DNA of 64,000 nt. Origin: Deinobacterium chartae. GTDB lineage: Bacteria > Deinococcota > Deinococci > Deinococcales > Deinococcaceae. A model generated the notes under the pieces. That model searched no databases, had not been told where the DNA came from, and was given only the letters and a program-made list of their open reading frames with translations. Both the position numbers and the translations under genes were made by a program. Positions 56,651 through 64,000 of the stretch are shown here, one piece after another. Every line of letters begins with the position of its first letter. Position 1 is the stretch's first letter. The stretch is from the NCBI RefSeq assembly GCF_014202645.1, contig NZ_JACHHG010000014.1, positions 31,975-95,974 on the forward strand. Reading direction: 5' to 3'.

Positions 56651-57447
56651 GCCAGCACCCCCATCAGGGTCAGGGACAGCAAAAGCCCTCCAAACAGGAT
56701 GCGGTACCAGGCAAAAACGCGGAAGTTGTGTTTTGAGACGTACCTGAGCAGCCACCCCACCGCCAGGAGGGCCATGAAAAACGCCGAGACCATCCCAATC
56801 AGCATGCTGAGGAGTTGCCCGTCTTGCAGGGCAGAGAGGTTCTTCACCAGGGCGTACAGGGTGGCCAGCCCCAGGGTGGGAATCGAGAGGTAAAACGAAA
56901 ACGCTGTGGCGGTGCTGCGGTCCATCCCCGCGAACATCCCCCCGATGATGGTGGTGGCGCTCCGGGACATGCCTGGAATCAGGGCCAGGCACTGCATTCC
57001 CCCCACCATCAGGGCCTGCAGGGGACGGACCTGCCCGACTTCCCGGGTGCTGACCCGGTACGAGAGGCTTTCTGCCACCAGCATCAAAATGCCACCCACA
57101 ATGAGTGCTGTGGCCACGGTGGGCACCGAGAACAAATGCTGGGTGATCCAGGATGAGAACAAAAGGCCCAGCACCGCTGCAGGCAAGAAGGCCAGCAGGA
57201 TGGAGCCCCATTGCCGTTTCACCTCTGGACGGGAGACCCCCCTTGCCTGGGTGAAGAGGTCATGGCGGTAATGCCAGATCACCGCGAGAACCGCACCAAG
57301 TTGAATGACGATCTCGAAGGTGCCACCCGAGTCCTCGACCCCCAGGAGTTTTGAAGTGACGATCAAATGTCCGGTGGAGGACACCGGCAAAAATTCGGTG
57401 ATGCCTTCGGTCACACCGAGCATCACACTGGACAGGGTTTCGTTCAT
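56647..57447 (-). CDS. uppP: Undecaprenyl-diphosphatase (UppP/BacA type)
   Basis: 266-residue membrane phosphatase recycling undecaprenyl pyrophosphate. EGITEFLPVSSTGH near residues 14-27 and IPGMSRSATTIIGG near 155-168 are the two catalytic signatures; about eight membrane helices. It overlaps both neighbours by ATGA. In the pbr lead system a C55-pyrophosphatase next to the P-type ATPase releases phosphate that precipitates exported Pb2+. The gene order here makes that a likely role, alongside or instead of bacitracin tolerance. Confidence 0.92.
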   Translation of the reverse strand: MNETLSSVMLGVTEGITEFLPVSSTGHLIVTSKLLGVEDSGGTFEIVIQLGAVLAVIWHYRHDLFTQARGVSRPEVKRQWGSILLAFLPAAVLGLLFSSWITQHLFSVPTVATALIVGGILMLVAESLSYRVSTREVGQVRPLQALMVGGMQCLALIPGMSRSATTIIGGMFAGMDRSTATAFSFYLSIPTLGLATLYALVKNLSALQDGQLLSMLIGMVSAFFMALLAVGWLLRYVSKHNFRVFAWYRILFGGLLLSLTLMGVLA

Positions 57448-58241
57448 GCTTTTCCTTTGTGGGGTCTGGGATTGAATTTGTTTTTGAGTTTCAGGTAACG
57501 GCTTTCTGCCTCAGGATGCAAGAACAATGCCAGGCCGTCCATCAGCAGCACCGAGGTCACCAGAAAGAACACCCCTTCTTCCAGGGGCAAGCTGCCCAGC
57601 AACACGCCTGTGGTGTACCTTTCACTGATCGACCAGATCTGCAAATTGATGGCCAGGGCGTCGCACAGACCGAGATACGAAGTCAGCAGCAGGGTGCCGA
57701 GCACTCTGGCAGTCCAGACCTTTCCAGCGAGCAAATCCCCCCCAAACCACCACTGCAAGAACAGCACCGGGCAGGCCCACACCAGGATCAGCCCCAGGTA
57801 CACCCCAGATGTGAACTGCAAAAGCACCGCTCCGGCAAGTGTCAGCAACAGGTAAAACAGCATCCCCAGCTTTCTTCCCTTGGAACTGTGTTTCTCCGGG
57901 GTGGTTTCTAGGACCCTGAGCAACAGCAAAAACAGCAGTCCCCCCAGCAGGCTTTGCAAGATGAAAAACAGGTACTCCTCAACGGGAACGTAGAGGATTT
58001 TGCCAATCACCCGCTCATCTGGGTAGGTCCACACCCCTTTGTAGACCAGGTAATTGTCCCATGGGGTGGTGTAGATCACGGCCAGCACAGGCATCACCAG
58101 CAAAAACCACACCGAGCGCCGGTTGTCCGGCTGGTAGGGTCCACCCAGCGGGAGACCCCTGTGCTGGACGGTCCATGCCCACACCACGAGCAGGGAGAGG
58201 GGGGGCAAGAGGAAAATGAGGAGGAACTCCAGGTAGGTCAC
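57444..58241 (-). CDS. Lycopene-cyclase-family membrane protein (fused CrtYc-CrtYd type)
   Basis: 265-residue protein with about six to seven membrane segments. Both half-repeats carry the active-site signature: PVEEYLFF (residues 86-93) and PLEEGVFF (219-226). They are preceded by the conserved TTPWDNYLVYKGVWTYP near 58-74. This matches the fused heterodimer-type lycopene beta-cyclases known in Deinococcus. It overlaps both arsR and uppP by ATGA. A carotenoid enzyme fixed inside a metal operon next to two C55-lipid/lipoprotein enzymes is odd: it may change membrane carotenoids or act on another isoprenoid. Confidence 0.82.
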   Translation of the reverse strand: MTYLEFLLIFLLPPLSLLVVWAWTVQHRGLPLGGPYQPDNRRSVWFLLVMPVLAVIYTTPWDNYLVYKGVWTYPDERVIGKILYVPVEEYLFFILQSLLGGLLFLLLLRVLETTPEKHSSKGRKLGMLFYLLLTLAGAVLLQFTSGVYLGLILVWACPVLFLQWWFGGDLLAGKVWTARVLGTLLLTSYLGLCDALAINLQIWSISERYTTGVLLGSLPLEEGVFFLVTSVLLMDGLALFLHPEAESRYLKLKNKFNPRPHKGKA

Positions 58242-58618
58242 GGAACAGGGACTTCCGGGGTGATGCCGGTCACCCTCATCACCACCTGGCGGCTTTTCTC
58301 CCCAGAGAGGCGGTAATAGGCGATGCGGCCCACCTTACGGAACTGCACCAGGTCTTGCAGCCTGAGCAGCCTGAGCTGGTGGCTCATGGTGGATTCGTTC
58401 ACATGGGTGAGGGCCGCCAGGTCGCACACGCACAGTTCTTCAAAGAGCAGGGCACTGAGGATCAGCAGCCGGGTGGGGTCTGCGAGGAGTTTGAGGGTCT
58501 GGGAAAGGTCATCCAGGGTCTGCTGGGTTGGGAGGTGCCTGCGCACGTTTTCCAGGCGTTCCGGGTGCAGGACAGTGACTTCACATTCGGCTTCCAGACT
58601 TCGTTTGTCCTCAGCCAT
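58238..58618 (-). CDS. ArsR/SmtB-family metal-responsive repressor (CadC-like)
   Basis: 126-residue winged-helix repressor. ATG at 58618 with GGAGGG upstream. Core from residue 34: LDDLSQTLKLLADPTRLLILSALL, then the metal-site helix EELCVCDLAALTHVNESTMSHQLRLL with a C-x-C. VTVLHPERLENVR at the N-terminus carries a further His and the acidic/Cys part (EAECEV) typical of CadC-type a3N sites. It should bind the palindrome at 61219-61244 and release on Cd, Pb or Zn. Confidence 0.88.
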   Translation of the reverse strand: MAEDKRSLEAECEVTVLHPERLENVRRHLPTQQTLDDLSQTLKLLADPTRLLILSALLFEELCVCDLAALTHVNESTMSHQLRLLRLQDLVQFRKVGRIAYYRLSGEKSRQVVMRVTGITPEVPVP

Positions 58619-58856
58619 GTCCACCCTCCAGCAGCCTGCGAAGTTCTGGCAGTTGATCCTCGAAAGTGCCATACAAGACCCTGTCATGAATCACGGTGAC
58701 CGGGGCAATCCTGAGACCGGTTTTCTCTTGCATCTCCTCCAGGGCCCCAGGGTCTTCCCGGACGTTTTTCTCGGTGAATTCCTGCCCCTGCTGACGGAGG
58801 TAGGTTTTGACGGCTTCACAACTGGAGCACTGGGGCACTGTGTAGAGGGTGATCAT
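58611..58856 (-). CDS. Glutaredoxin-like protein
   Basis: 81-residue thioredoxin-fold protein. ATG at 58856; 3' end overlaps the repressor gene by 8 bases. Active site PQCSSC near residues 8-13, cis-proline region APVTVI near 51-56, and a C-terminal LLEGG tail. NrdH/YruB-like. In a metal operon it may repair oxidised thiols or move metal ions; the exact role is not evident. Confidence 0.85.
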   Translation of the reverse strand: MITLYTVPQCSSCEAVKTYLRQQGQEFTEKNVREDPGALEEMQEKTGLRIAPVTVIHDRVLYGTFEDQLPELRRLLEGGHG

Positions 58857-58867
58857 GCTTTTTCCTT

Positions 58868-61210
58868 TCACTGGGGGTTGAATTTCAGCAGCCTGAGGGC
58901 GTTGAGGGTGACCAGCACGGTGGCCCCGGTGTCGCTGAGGATGGCGGGCCACAGTCCAGTGATGCCCATGAGGGTGGTGACCAGGAAGATGAGTTTGAGG
59001 CCCAGGGCAAACACCACGTTTTGTTTGATGTTCCCCATGGTTTGCCTGGAGAGTTGCAACAGGTCACTGACCCCCCGCACGGTGTGTCCAAGCAAGGCTG
59101 CGTCCGCAGTTTCCAGGGCCACATCCGTTCCTCCGCCCATGGCAATTCCGACATCGGATTCTGCAAGTGCGGGTGCGTCGTTGATCCCGTCTCCAATCAT
59201 GGCCACTTTGCCGTGCTTTTTCATTTCACGGATGATCCGGAGTTTGTCTTCGGGGAGGAGGTCTGCCTGCACCTCCATCCCCAGCGAGCCTGCGATGGCC
59301 CTGCCGGTTCTGCTGTTGTCTCCGGTCAGCATCACTGCCTTCACTCCCAGGGTTTTCAGCTTCGCAATGGTTTCTTTTGCGTCCCCCCTGGGTTCATCCC
59401 GAATCGCAATCAGGGCCAGAGGGGTGTTTTCACTGAGCAAGACCACCACGGTTTTGCCCTGTTCTTCCAGGGTTTCAATCTGCTGCTGATGGGCAGAGAG
59501 GTCCGCGGTCTTTGCAGCGTGTTTGGGGCTGCTGATCTGATGGGAGACCCCCTGCACGGTGGCCGTCACCCCTTTGCCAGGAATGGCTTTGTGGTCCTTG
59601 GCCTCAGGCAGGTTTCCAGTTGCGGCTTTCCCCACGATGGCTTTGGCAAGGGGGTGGCTGGAGCCCTGCTCCACAGCAGCGGCAATGAGGAGGACATCCT
59701 GTTCGCTGCCTTCCAGGGCCACCACGTCTGTGACCTGGGGTTTGTTTTCGGTGAGGGTGCCGGTCTTGTCAAAGGCAATGGTTTTGACCGAACCGATGTT
59801 CTCCAGGGCCAGTCCCCCTTTGATCAGCAGGCCCCGTCTGGCTCCAGCACTGATGCCGGAAGTGACAGCGGCTGGCACCGAGAGCACCAGGGCGCAGGGA
59901 CAGCCAATCAGCAGCAAGGTGACCCCTTTGTACAGCCACTCATGCCACTGGCCACCCATCAGCAAGGGAGGGACCACGGCCACCAGCAGGCTGACCAGCA
60001 TCACCAGGGGGGTGTAAATGCGGCTGAAACGGTCAATGAAGCGGGCGGTGGGGGCTTTGCTGGTTTCGGCTTCTTCCACCAGGTGGATGATGCGGGAAAT
60101 GGTGTTGTCACTGGCCGAGCGGTCCACCCGCACGGTGAGCACCGATTCGGTGTTGATGCTTCCAGCGAACACGGTGTCCCCTGGGCCTTTGCTGACCGGG
60201 ACACTTTCCCCGGTGACGGGAGAATCGTCGATGCTGCCTTCCCCGGTGAGGATGGTGCCGTCTGCGGGGATGCGGCCTCCCGGCTGCACCTGCACCGTCT
60301 GGCCCACCTGCAAATCCTCCACGGGCGTCTCCCGGGTGGTGCCGTTTTCGATCAGGAGGGCAGTTTTGGGGGCGAGTTGGGCGAGGGCCTGGATGCCCTG
60401 CCGGGCTTTTCCAGCGGCGATGCCTTCGAGGAGTTCACCGATGGTGAAGAGGAACACCACCAGGGCCCCCTCGGCGCTTTCACCAATGAGGACCGATCCG
60501 AGGGCGGCGACGGTGATGAGGGTGTTGATGGTGAAGGGCTCCCCGAGGCGTGCGGCATGGAAGGCTTTGATGGCCAGGGGGTAGGTGCCGATGAGTGTCG
60601 CGAGGGTGTAGGCCCACTGGGCGTACTGGGGAAGGACCAGACTGAGCAGCACCGCCAGGACGAGCAGACCGCCGGTGGTGAGGACGCTCTTGCCTTTGGC
60701 AGTCTGGTGCCAGACCTGGGGTGCCCTGGGGGTGCTCTGGGTTTTTTTGGCTTCTTTGTCCTCTTGCAAGGTGGGAGGATAACCCAGGCTCCTGAGGGTC
60801 TGTTCCAGGGTGAGGGCAGAAGTTTGTGTGGTGTCCAGGGTGACACTGAGCGTCTGGGTGTTGAAATTGACCCGGGTGTCGGTCACCCCAGGCAGTTTGC
60901 CCAGCGCCCCTTCCACCGTTCGGGCACAGTCGGCGCAGTCCATGCGTTCCACAAAGTACTTGAGGGGGAGACCTGTCTTCTTTTCCTCTTGCAGGGTGGG
61001 GGGGTAACCGAGGCTCCTGAGGGTCTGTTCGAGTTTGCTGGTGGGGGTTTGTCCCGTGTCCAGGGTGACACTGAGGGTCTGGGTGTTGAAATTGACTCTG
61101 GTGTCCTCGACTCCAGGGAGCCTGCTGAGGGCATTTTCGACGGTGCGGGCACAGTCGGCGCAGTCCATGCGCTCCACGAAGTAACGGTAGGTCTGCCGGG
61201 TCTGGGTCAT
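58868..61210 (-). CDS. cadA: Cd/Zn/Pb-exporting P1B-type ATPase with two HMA domains
   Basis: 780-residue soft-metal efflux pump. ATG at 61210. Two N-terminal HMA domains each with MDCADC (near residues 14-19 and 89-94); the two are so alike that they must come from a recent internal duplication. Core motifs: transmembrane CPC in IGCPCALVLSVPAAV near 436, DKTGTLTENKP near 478, [16 protein letters not shown] near 674, and a late-helix region FALGLKLIFLV with the Lys/Asp pattern of Zn/Cd/Pb pumps rather than copper. First gene of the six-gene leftward operon. Confidence 0.93.
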   Translation of the reverse strand: MTQTRQTYRYFVERMDCADCARTVENALSRLPGVEDTRVNFNTQTLSVTLDTGQTPTSKLEQTLRSLGYPPTLQEEKKTGLPLKYFVERMDCADCARTVEGALGKLPGVTDTRVNFNTQTLSVTLDTTQTSALTLEQTLRSLGYPPTLQEDKEAKKTQSTPRAPQVWHQTAKGKSVLTTGGLLVLAVLLSLVLPQYAQWAYTLATLIGTYPLAIKAFHAARLGEPFTINTLITVAALGSVLIGESAEGALVVFLFTIGELLEGIAAGKARQGIQALAQLAPKTALLIENGTTRETPVEDLQVGQTVQVQPGGRIPADGTILTGEGSIDDSPVTGESVPVSKGPGDTVFAGSINTESVLTVRVDRSASDNTISRIIHLVEEAETSKAPTARFIDRFSRIYTPLVMLVSLLVAVVPPLLMGGQWHEWLYKGVTLLLIGCPCALVLSVPAAVTSGISAGARRGLLIKGGLALENIGSVKTIAFDKTGTLTENKPQVTDVVALEGSEQDVLLIAAAVEQGSSHPLAKAIVGKAATGNLPEAKDHKAIPGKGVTATVQGVSHQISSPKHAAKTADLSAHQQQIETLEEQGKTVVVLLSENTPLALIAIRDEPRGDAKETIAKLKTLGVKAVMLTGDNSRTGRAIAGSLGMEVQADLLPEDKLRIIREMKKHGKVAMIGDGINDAPALAESDVGIAMGGGTDVALETADAALLGHTVRGVSDLLQLSRQTMGNIKQNVVFALGLKLIFLVTTLMGITGLWPAILSDTGATVLVTLNALRLLKFNPQ

Positions 61211-61218
61211 GCCCCCAT

Positions 61219-61244
61219 GATATCTGTACAGTCATACAGATATC
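61219..61244. promoter_or_regulatory. ArsR/SmtB-type operator, GATATCTGTA-N6-TACAGATATC
   Basis: Perfect 10-bp inverted repeats around CAGTCA, 8 bases upstream of the cadA start and 37 before the divergent ferredoxin ATG. The shape fits sites of SmtB/CadC repressors (two TGA/ATA-rich half-sites). It probably controls both operons. Confidence 0.75.
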
Positions 61245-61281
61245 AAGCGAATTGTGTTACATTGAGATCCAGGAGGCCCCG

Positions 61282-61518
61282 ATGACCCATGTGATTGCCC
61301 AGCCGTGCATCGACACCCGAGACCAGGCCTGCACCGAGGTGTGCCCGGTGGAGTGCATTTATGACGCCGGAGACCAGTTTCTGATTCACCCGGATGAGTG
61401 CATTGATTGCGGGGCGTGCCTGACGGCCTGCCCGGTGAACGCGATTTACCTGGAAACCGAGTTGCCCAGAGGGTGGAAGGGTTTTGCGGAAAAAGCCCGG
61501 TTGCATTTTGGCTCTTAA
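61282..61518 (+). CDS. 7Fe-type ferredoxin
   Basis: 78-residue electron carrier. ATG at 61282 with AGGAGG at 61271-61276; a longer frame begins at 61252. CIDTRDQACTEVCPVECIY and CIDCGACLTACPVNAIY provide cysteines for a 3Fe-4S and a 4Fe-4S cluster, as in Thermus/Azotobacter ferredoxins. It shares the divergent control region with cadA. A redox partner for the glutaredoxin or for the carotenoid-type enzyme is conceivable but unproven. Confidence 0.9.
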   Translation: MTHVIAQPCIDTRDQACTEVCPVECIYDAGDQFLIHPDECIDCGACLTACPVNAIYLETELPRGWKGFAEKARLHFGS

Positions 61519-62551
61519 GTTTCACCCCCTGCTGAGCTTGTGGATGTGGCTTTTGTTGCTGCCAATGCTGCTGTCCACAGCCCTGGCCCAGAGTCCAGAC
61601 ATCCCTGAGCACTCCAGCAGCATTGGCAGTTACCTGCAAGGCACCGTCGAACGCCTGCGGGGAGAAACAGCCACTGTAACCCTGGAAGGTGGTGAAATCA
61701 TCGATGCTCAGGTGCTCACCAGCAACCTCAAGGTGGGACAGGAGGTGGTGATTTGGAAAGTCGGTCAGCGTTACATTCTTGAGGACACCGTGCGTTATCC
61801 CCACCTCACCCAACTGTTTGTGCTGTTTTTGCTGGTCACTGTGCTGTTCGGGCGAGGCAAGGGAATGCGGGCCATCATCGGTACCCTGCTCAGCTTGCTG
61901 GTGCTGTTCACTTTCATCATTCCACAACTCACCCACGGGGCGAACATCCTCATCACCACCCTTGGAGGCATCTTCGGGATCCTGGTGCTGACCCTGTACT
62001 TCGTGCATGGCATCAATCCCAAAACCCATGCTGCCCTGATTGGCACCACCCTTTCTCTCTTGCTTGGCCTGCTGTTGACGGTGCATTACAGCCAGGCAAT
62101 GGGCATCAGTGGGAACCTGGAAGAAGCCAATTACGTGAGCAGCACCTTTTTCAACTTCAGTGCGCTGGGCGGATACATCACTGCCGTGCTGCTCGGCACC
62201 CTGGGGGCCCTCAACGACGTGACCGTCACCCAGGCATCGGTGGTGCAATCCCTCACCCTCCACCAGCCTCCCCTTGCCCCTCGAGACCTGTACCGCCGGG
62301 CCATGGATGTTGGACTGGACCACATGGGCAGCCTGGTGAATGTGCTGGTGCTGGCTTACGCAGCCAGCGCTTTGCCCTTGATGCTGTTGTGGTCGCGGGA
62401 CCCCAGCCCGTTGTGGCAGAAACTCAACATGGAAGGTTTCGCCTCGGAAATCTTGCACATCCTCATCGGCTCCATTTGCGTGCTGGTGGCTGTGCCCCTC
62501 ACCACATGGGTGGCGGTGTGGTTGTTTCACCCCCGCAAAAAGACCCCATGA
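61484..62551 (+). CDS. YibE/F family membrane protein
   Basis: 355-residue membrane protein overlapping the ferredoxin gene; TTG at 61484 gives a plausible signal sequence (MWLLLLPMLLSTALAQS near residues 21-37), though a later start is possible. A periplasmic beta domain (YLQGTVERLRGETATVTLEGGEII) is followed by about seven membrane helices, with FGRGKGMRAIIGTLLSLLVLF near 120 and TLGALNDVTVTQASVV near 243, the conserved YibE/F segments. Function unknown; some members are linked to lipid or isoprenoid transport, which would fit the UppP/LspA/carotenoid theme. Confidence 0.82.
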   Translation: MRKKPGCILALKFHPLLSLWMWLLLLPMLLSTALAQSPDIPEHSSSIGSYLQGTVERLRGETATVTLEGGEIIDAQVLTSNLKVGQEVVIWKVGQRYILEDTVRYPHLTQLFVLFLLVTVLFGRGKGMRAIIGTLLSLLVLFTFIIPQLTHGANILITTLGGIFGILVLTLYFVHGINPKTHAALIGTTLSLLLGLLLTVHYSQAMGISGNLEEANYVSSTFFNFSALGGYITAVLLGTLGALNDVTVTQASVVQSLTLHQPPLAPRDLYRRAMDVGLDHMGSLVNVLVLAYAASALPLMLLWSRDPSPLWQKLNMEGFASEILHILIGSICVLVAVPLTTWVAVWLFHPRKKTP

Positions 62552-63957
62552 CCTTCCATACCCGGGTGGTACAGGAAAAAGTCCCAGTTGCCGCTGGCTT
62601 GACCTCCACCCAGCGGCAGGAGTTCCTGAAGTTCCCAGAGGTCGATGATTTCGTGCTCGGAAGGTATTACCAGCTCACAAGAACAGATCTCAGGCTGTTG
62701 GATTCGCTCGATGATGCCACTGAAAAGCTGGGGGTGGGGGTGCTGCTGACGGTGATGCGGCACATCGGCAGGAATGCCATGACCATGAATGTGCCAGACA
62801 TGGTTTTGGCGGAGGTTGCCCATCAACTGGGTTGTGACATGAACCTGTTCCAGACCTACCAAAAAAACTGGAAGAGAGCGGGCAAAGACCACACTGCAAG
62901 GGTGAAAACCCATCTGGGCTACATGTCATTTCAGATCCACCACCGTCAGGAACTCTTGCAGTTCATGCATGACCGGGCCCACCACACCGACATGTGGTTT
63001 CCCCTGATGGTGGACCTGGTGGAAGAACTTCGCAAAAGACGCATCCTGATGCCGAAAATCGGGGTGCTGGAGAGTTTGATTCAGGAGGCCCTGAATTTTG
63101 CCCGCCACTTTGCTTTTCAGATCCTGACCATGGGATTGAGGGACCCCTATCTGAAAAAGCTGGATGACCTGCTACTTCCCGATCCCAGGTACCGCAAGGG
63201 GAAAGGCACCACACTGGGGTGGCTGAGGGACCTGCCGGTGAAGGCCAGCGGAGAGAACGTCCTGAAATGCCTGGAGAAAGTGAAAAAGCTTCGGGAACTC
63301 CTTCTGCCATGGCAACCCAGGGAGTTCCTTGCCAAGAACCGCATGGAGAAACTGACCCGCGAGGGCCGCACCTTGGACACCTACCAGCTGTCCGACTTTG
63401 AACCAATGCGGCGTCACGCGATGATCTGCGTGATCTTGATGGATGCAGAGGAAACGTTAACGGACCGCATCCTGGACGACCACCGCAAAATCATGCTGGG
63501 GAGTTTTAGTGTGTGTGAAAAGGAACACCTTTCCAAGATCCTGTCCCATAAGACCACCATCACCGAGTCTCTGAACCTGACCTACACCATCGGCAAGATT
63601 CTCATTGCTGCCAAAGAGACCGGGGAAAATCCCCTGCCAGAGATTGAAGGGCTGATTTCCTGGGAGGATCTGGTCCGGGTGATGGAGGCCTCCAAGAATG
63701 TCACTGACCAGAAGATGCTGGACAGCATGCACCTTTTGAAAGGCCAGTACCGCAAATTCAGGAAGTATGCCCGCAAGATGCTTTCGTCGTTTGAGTTTCA
63801 GGCGTCCAGCACGGCTGAAGATTTGCTGGACGCCCTGCAGATGCTGGCAAAGATGGGCAAGAAACGCAAACTTCCCAAAGTGGTTCCAGTGTCGTTTGTG
63901 ACAGGCCTTGGTACCCTTCAAAACCGGTCTCATGACATGAAAAGGCCGTACCAGTAG
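62548..63957 (+). CDS. tnpA: Tn3-family transposase TnpA, N-terminal half only
   Basis: 469 residues, about half the usual 950-1000. The ATG at 62548 overlaps the YibE/F stop by ATGA. The N-terminal DNA-binding/DUF4158 region (TSTQRQEFLKFPEVDDFVLGRYYQLTRTDL), the HLGYMSFQ-like 'KTHLGYMSF' element, and the linker RRILMPKIGVLESLIQEAL are all typical. The match ends at about KLPKVVPVSFVT. An unrelated 17-residue tail and stop follow, so the catalytic DDE half is missing or out of frame. The enzyme as read here would be inactive. Confidence 0.8.
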   Translation: MTFHTRVVQEKVPVAAGLTSTQRQEFLKFPEVDDFVLGRYYQLTRTDLRLLDSLDDATEKLGVGVLLTVMRHIGRNAMTMNVPDMVLAEVAHQLGCDMNLFQTYQKNWKRAGKDHTARVKTHLGYMSFQIHHRQELLQFMHDRAHHTDMWFPLMVDLVEELRKRRILMPKIGVLESLIQEALNFARHFAFQILTMGLRDPYLKKLDDLLLPDPRYRKGKGTTLGWLRDLPVKASGENVLKCLEKVKKLRELLLPWQPREFLAKNRMEKLTREGRTLDTYQLSDFEPMRRHAMICVILMDAEETLTDRILDDHRKIMLGSFSVCEKEHLSKILSHKTTITESLNLTYTIGKILIAAKETGENPLPEIEGLISWEDLVRVMEASKNVTDQKMLDSMHLLKGQYRKFRKYARKMLSSFEFQASSTAEDLLDALQMLAKMGKKRKLPKVVPVSFVTGLGTLQNRSHDMKRPYQ

Positions 63958-64000
63958 CGTTTTTTCGCCATGCCTTCCATCGCGAAACATCCGCATGTCG

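Larger units (their letters stand above)
54748..64000. mobile_element. Tn3-family transposon carrying a metal-resistance cargo (right end outside or lost)
   Basis: Resolvase, res-like repeats and a TnpA bracket a cargo with lower GC and almost no CTCGAG. The left border is set by the interrupted MFS gene at about 54748. The first bases GGGTGAATGCCAAGATTA (54748-54765) resemble a Tn3-type terminal repeat, which typically starts GGGG and is about 38 bp. No matching right end is within the window, and tnpA stops early at 63957, so the element may be truncated or disrupted on the right. Confidence 0.75.

Overview
The window looks like a piece of a secondary replicon (megaplasmid or small chromosome) from a member of the Deinococcales. 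This is inferred from three things. Most of the DNA is GC-rich and extremely dense in the hexamer CTCGAG, read in frame as Leu-Glu. GTG and TTG starts and apparently leaderless genes occur, as in Deinococcus/Thermus. The window also carries its own replication and partition module. Two blocks stand out as later arrivals because they have lower GC and almost no CTCGAG: about 35.6-37.8 kb (an ABC transporter) and about 54.75-64.0 kb (a Tn3-family transposon).

Layout. 0-4.1 kb: a helicase-nuclease of the AddA/RecB kind (5' end outside the window) overlapping a WYL-domain regulator. 4.3-8.1 kb: a small AT-rich island fused to a decayed tnpB, an ADP-ribosylglycohydrolase, a lipoprotein gene. 7.9-11.6 kb: 176-bp identical inverted repeats bracket an erythromycin-esterase-like gene, a methyltransferase and a DUF4180 gene; the repeats carry the 3' end of a dehydrogenase gene whose full copy lies at 11.5-12.4 kb and whose third, ruined copy is at 38.7-39.2 kb. 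13.4-18.5 kb: the replicon core, a ParA with antitoxin-like N-terminal repeats, ParB, an iteron origin with DnaA boxes, and a RepA-type initiator. Five copies of a GAATTCCGGAATTC-type palindrome lie around this core and are candidate partition sites. 18.6-20.0 kb: AbrB-like protein plus alpha/beta hydrolase.

20.4-34.0 kb is a complete L-rhamnose utilisation island: a leftward transport operon (mutarotase, ATPase, two permeases, binding protein) and a rightward catabolic operon (DeoR-type regulator, isomerase, bifunctional aldolase/lactaldehyde dehydrogenase, kinase) that continues into lutABC. Together they would take rhamnose to dihydroxyacetone phosphate and lactate, and lactate to pyruvate. 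34.2-40.9 kb is a scrapyard with two GIY-YIG-like genes, a truncated PCG-motif protein, an ABC exporter behind a leader terminator, pseudogenes, and a TerC-family gene behind a manganese (yybP-ykoY) riboswitch. 40.9-44.6 kb is a divergent copper locus (copA plus a hypothetical gene; copZ-csoR). 44.6-54.7 kb holds a luciferase-like monooxygenase, two cyclic-di-GMP proteins, a lipoprotein, chromate transporter, NhaA and an MFS gene whose 5' end was removed by the transposon.

54.75-64.0 kb is the left and central part of a Tn3-family transposon: resolvase and res-like repeats, a leftward metal-resistance operon (P-type ATPase, glutaredoxin, ArsR-type repressor, lycopene-cyclase-family membrane protein, undecaprenyl-diphosphatase, lipoprotein signal peptidase), and a rightward operon (ferredoxin, YibE/F protein, 5' half of tnpA). 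The ATPase/UppP/LspA set recalls the lead-resistance pbrABC logic; the lycopene-cyclase-like member is an unexpected addition.
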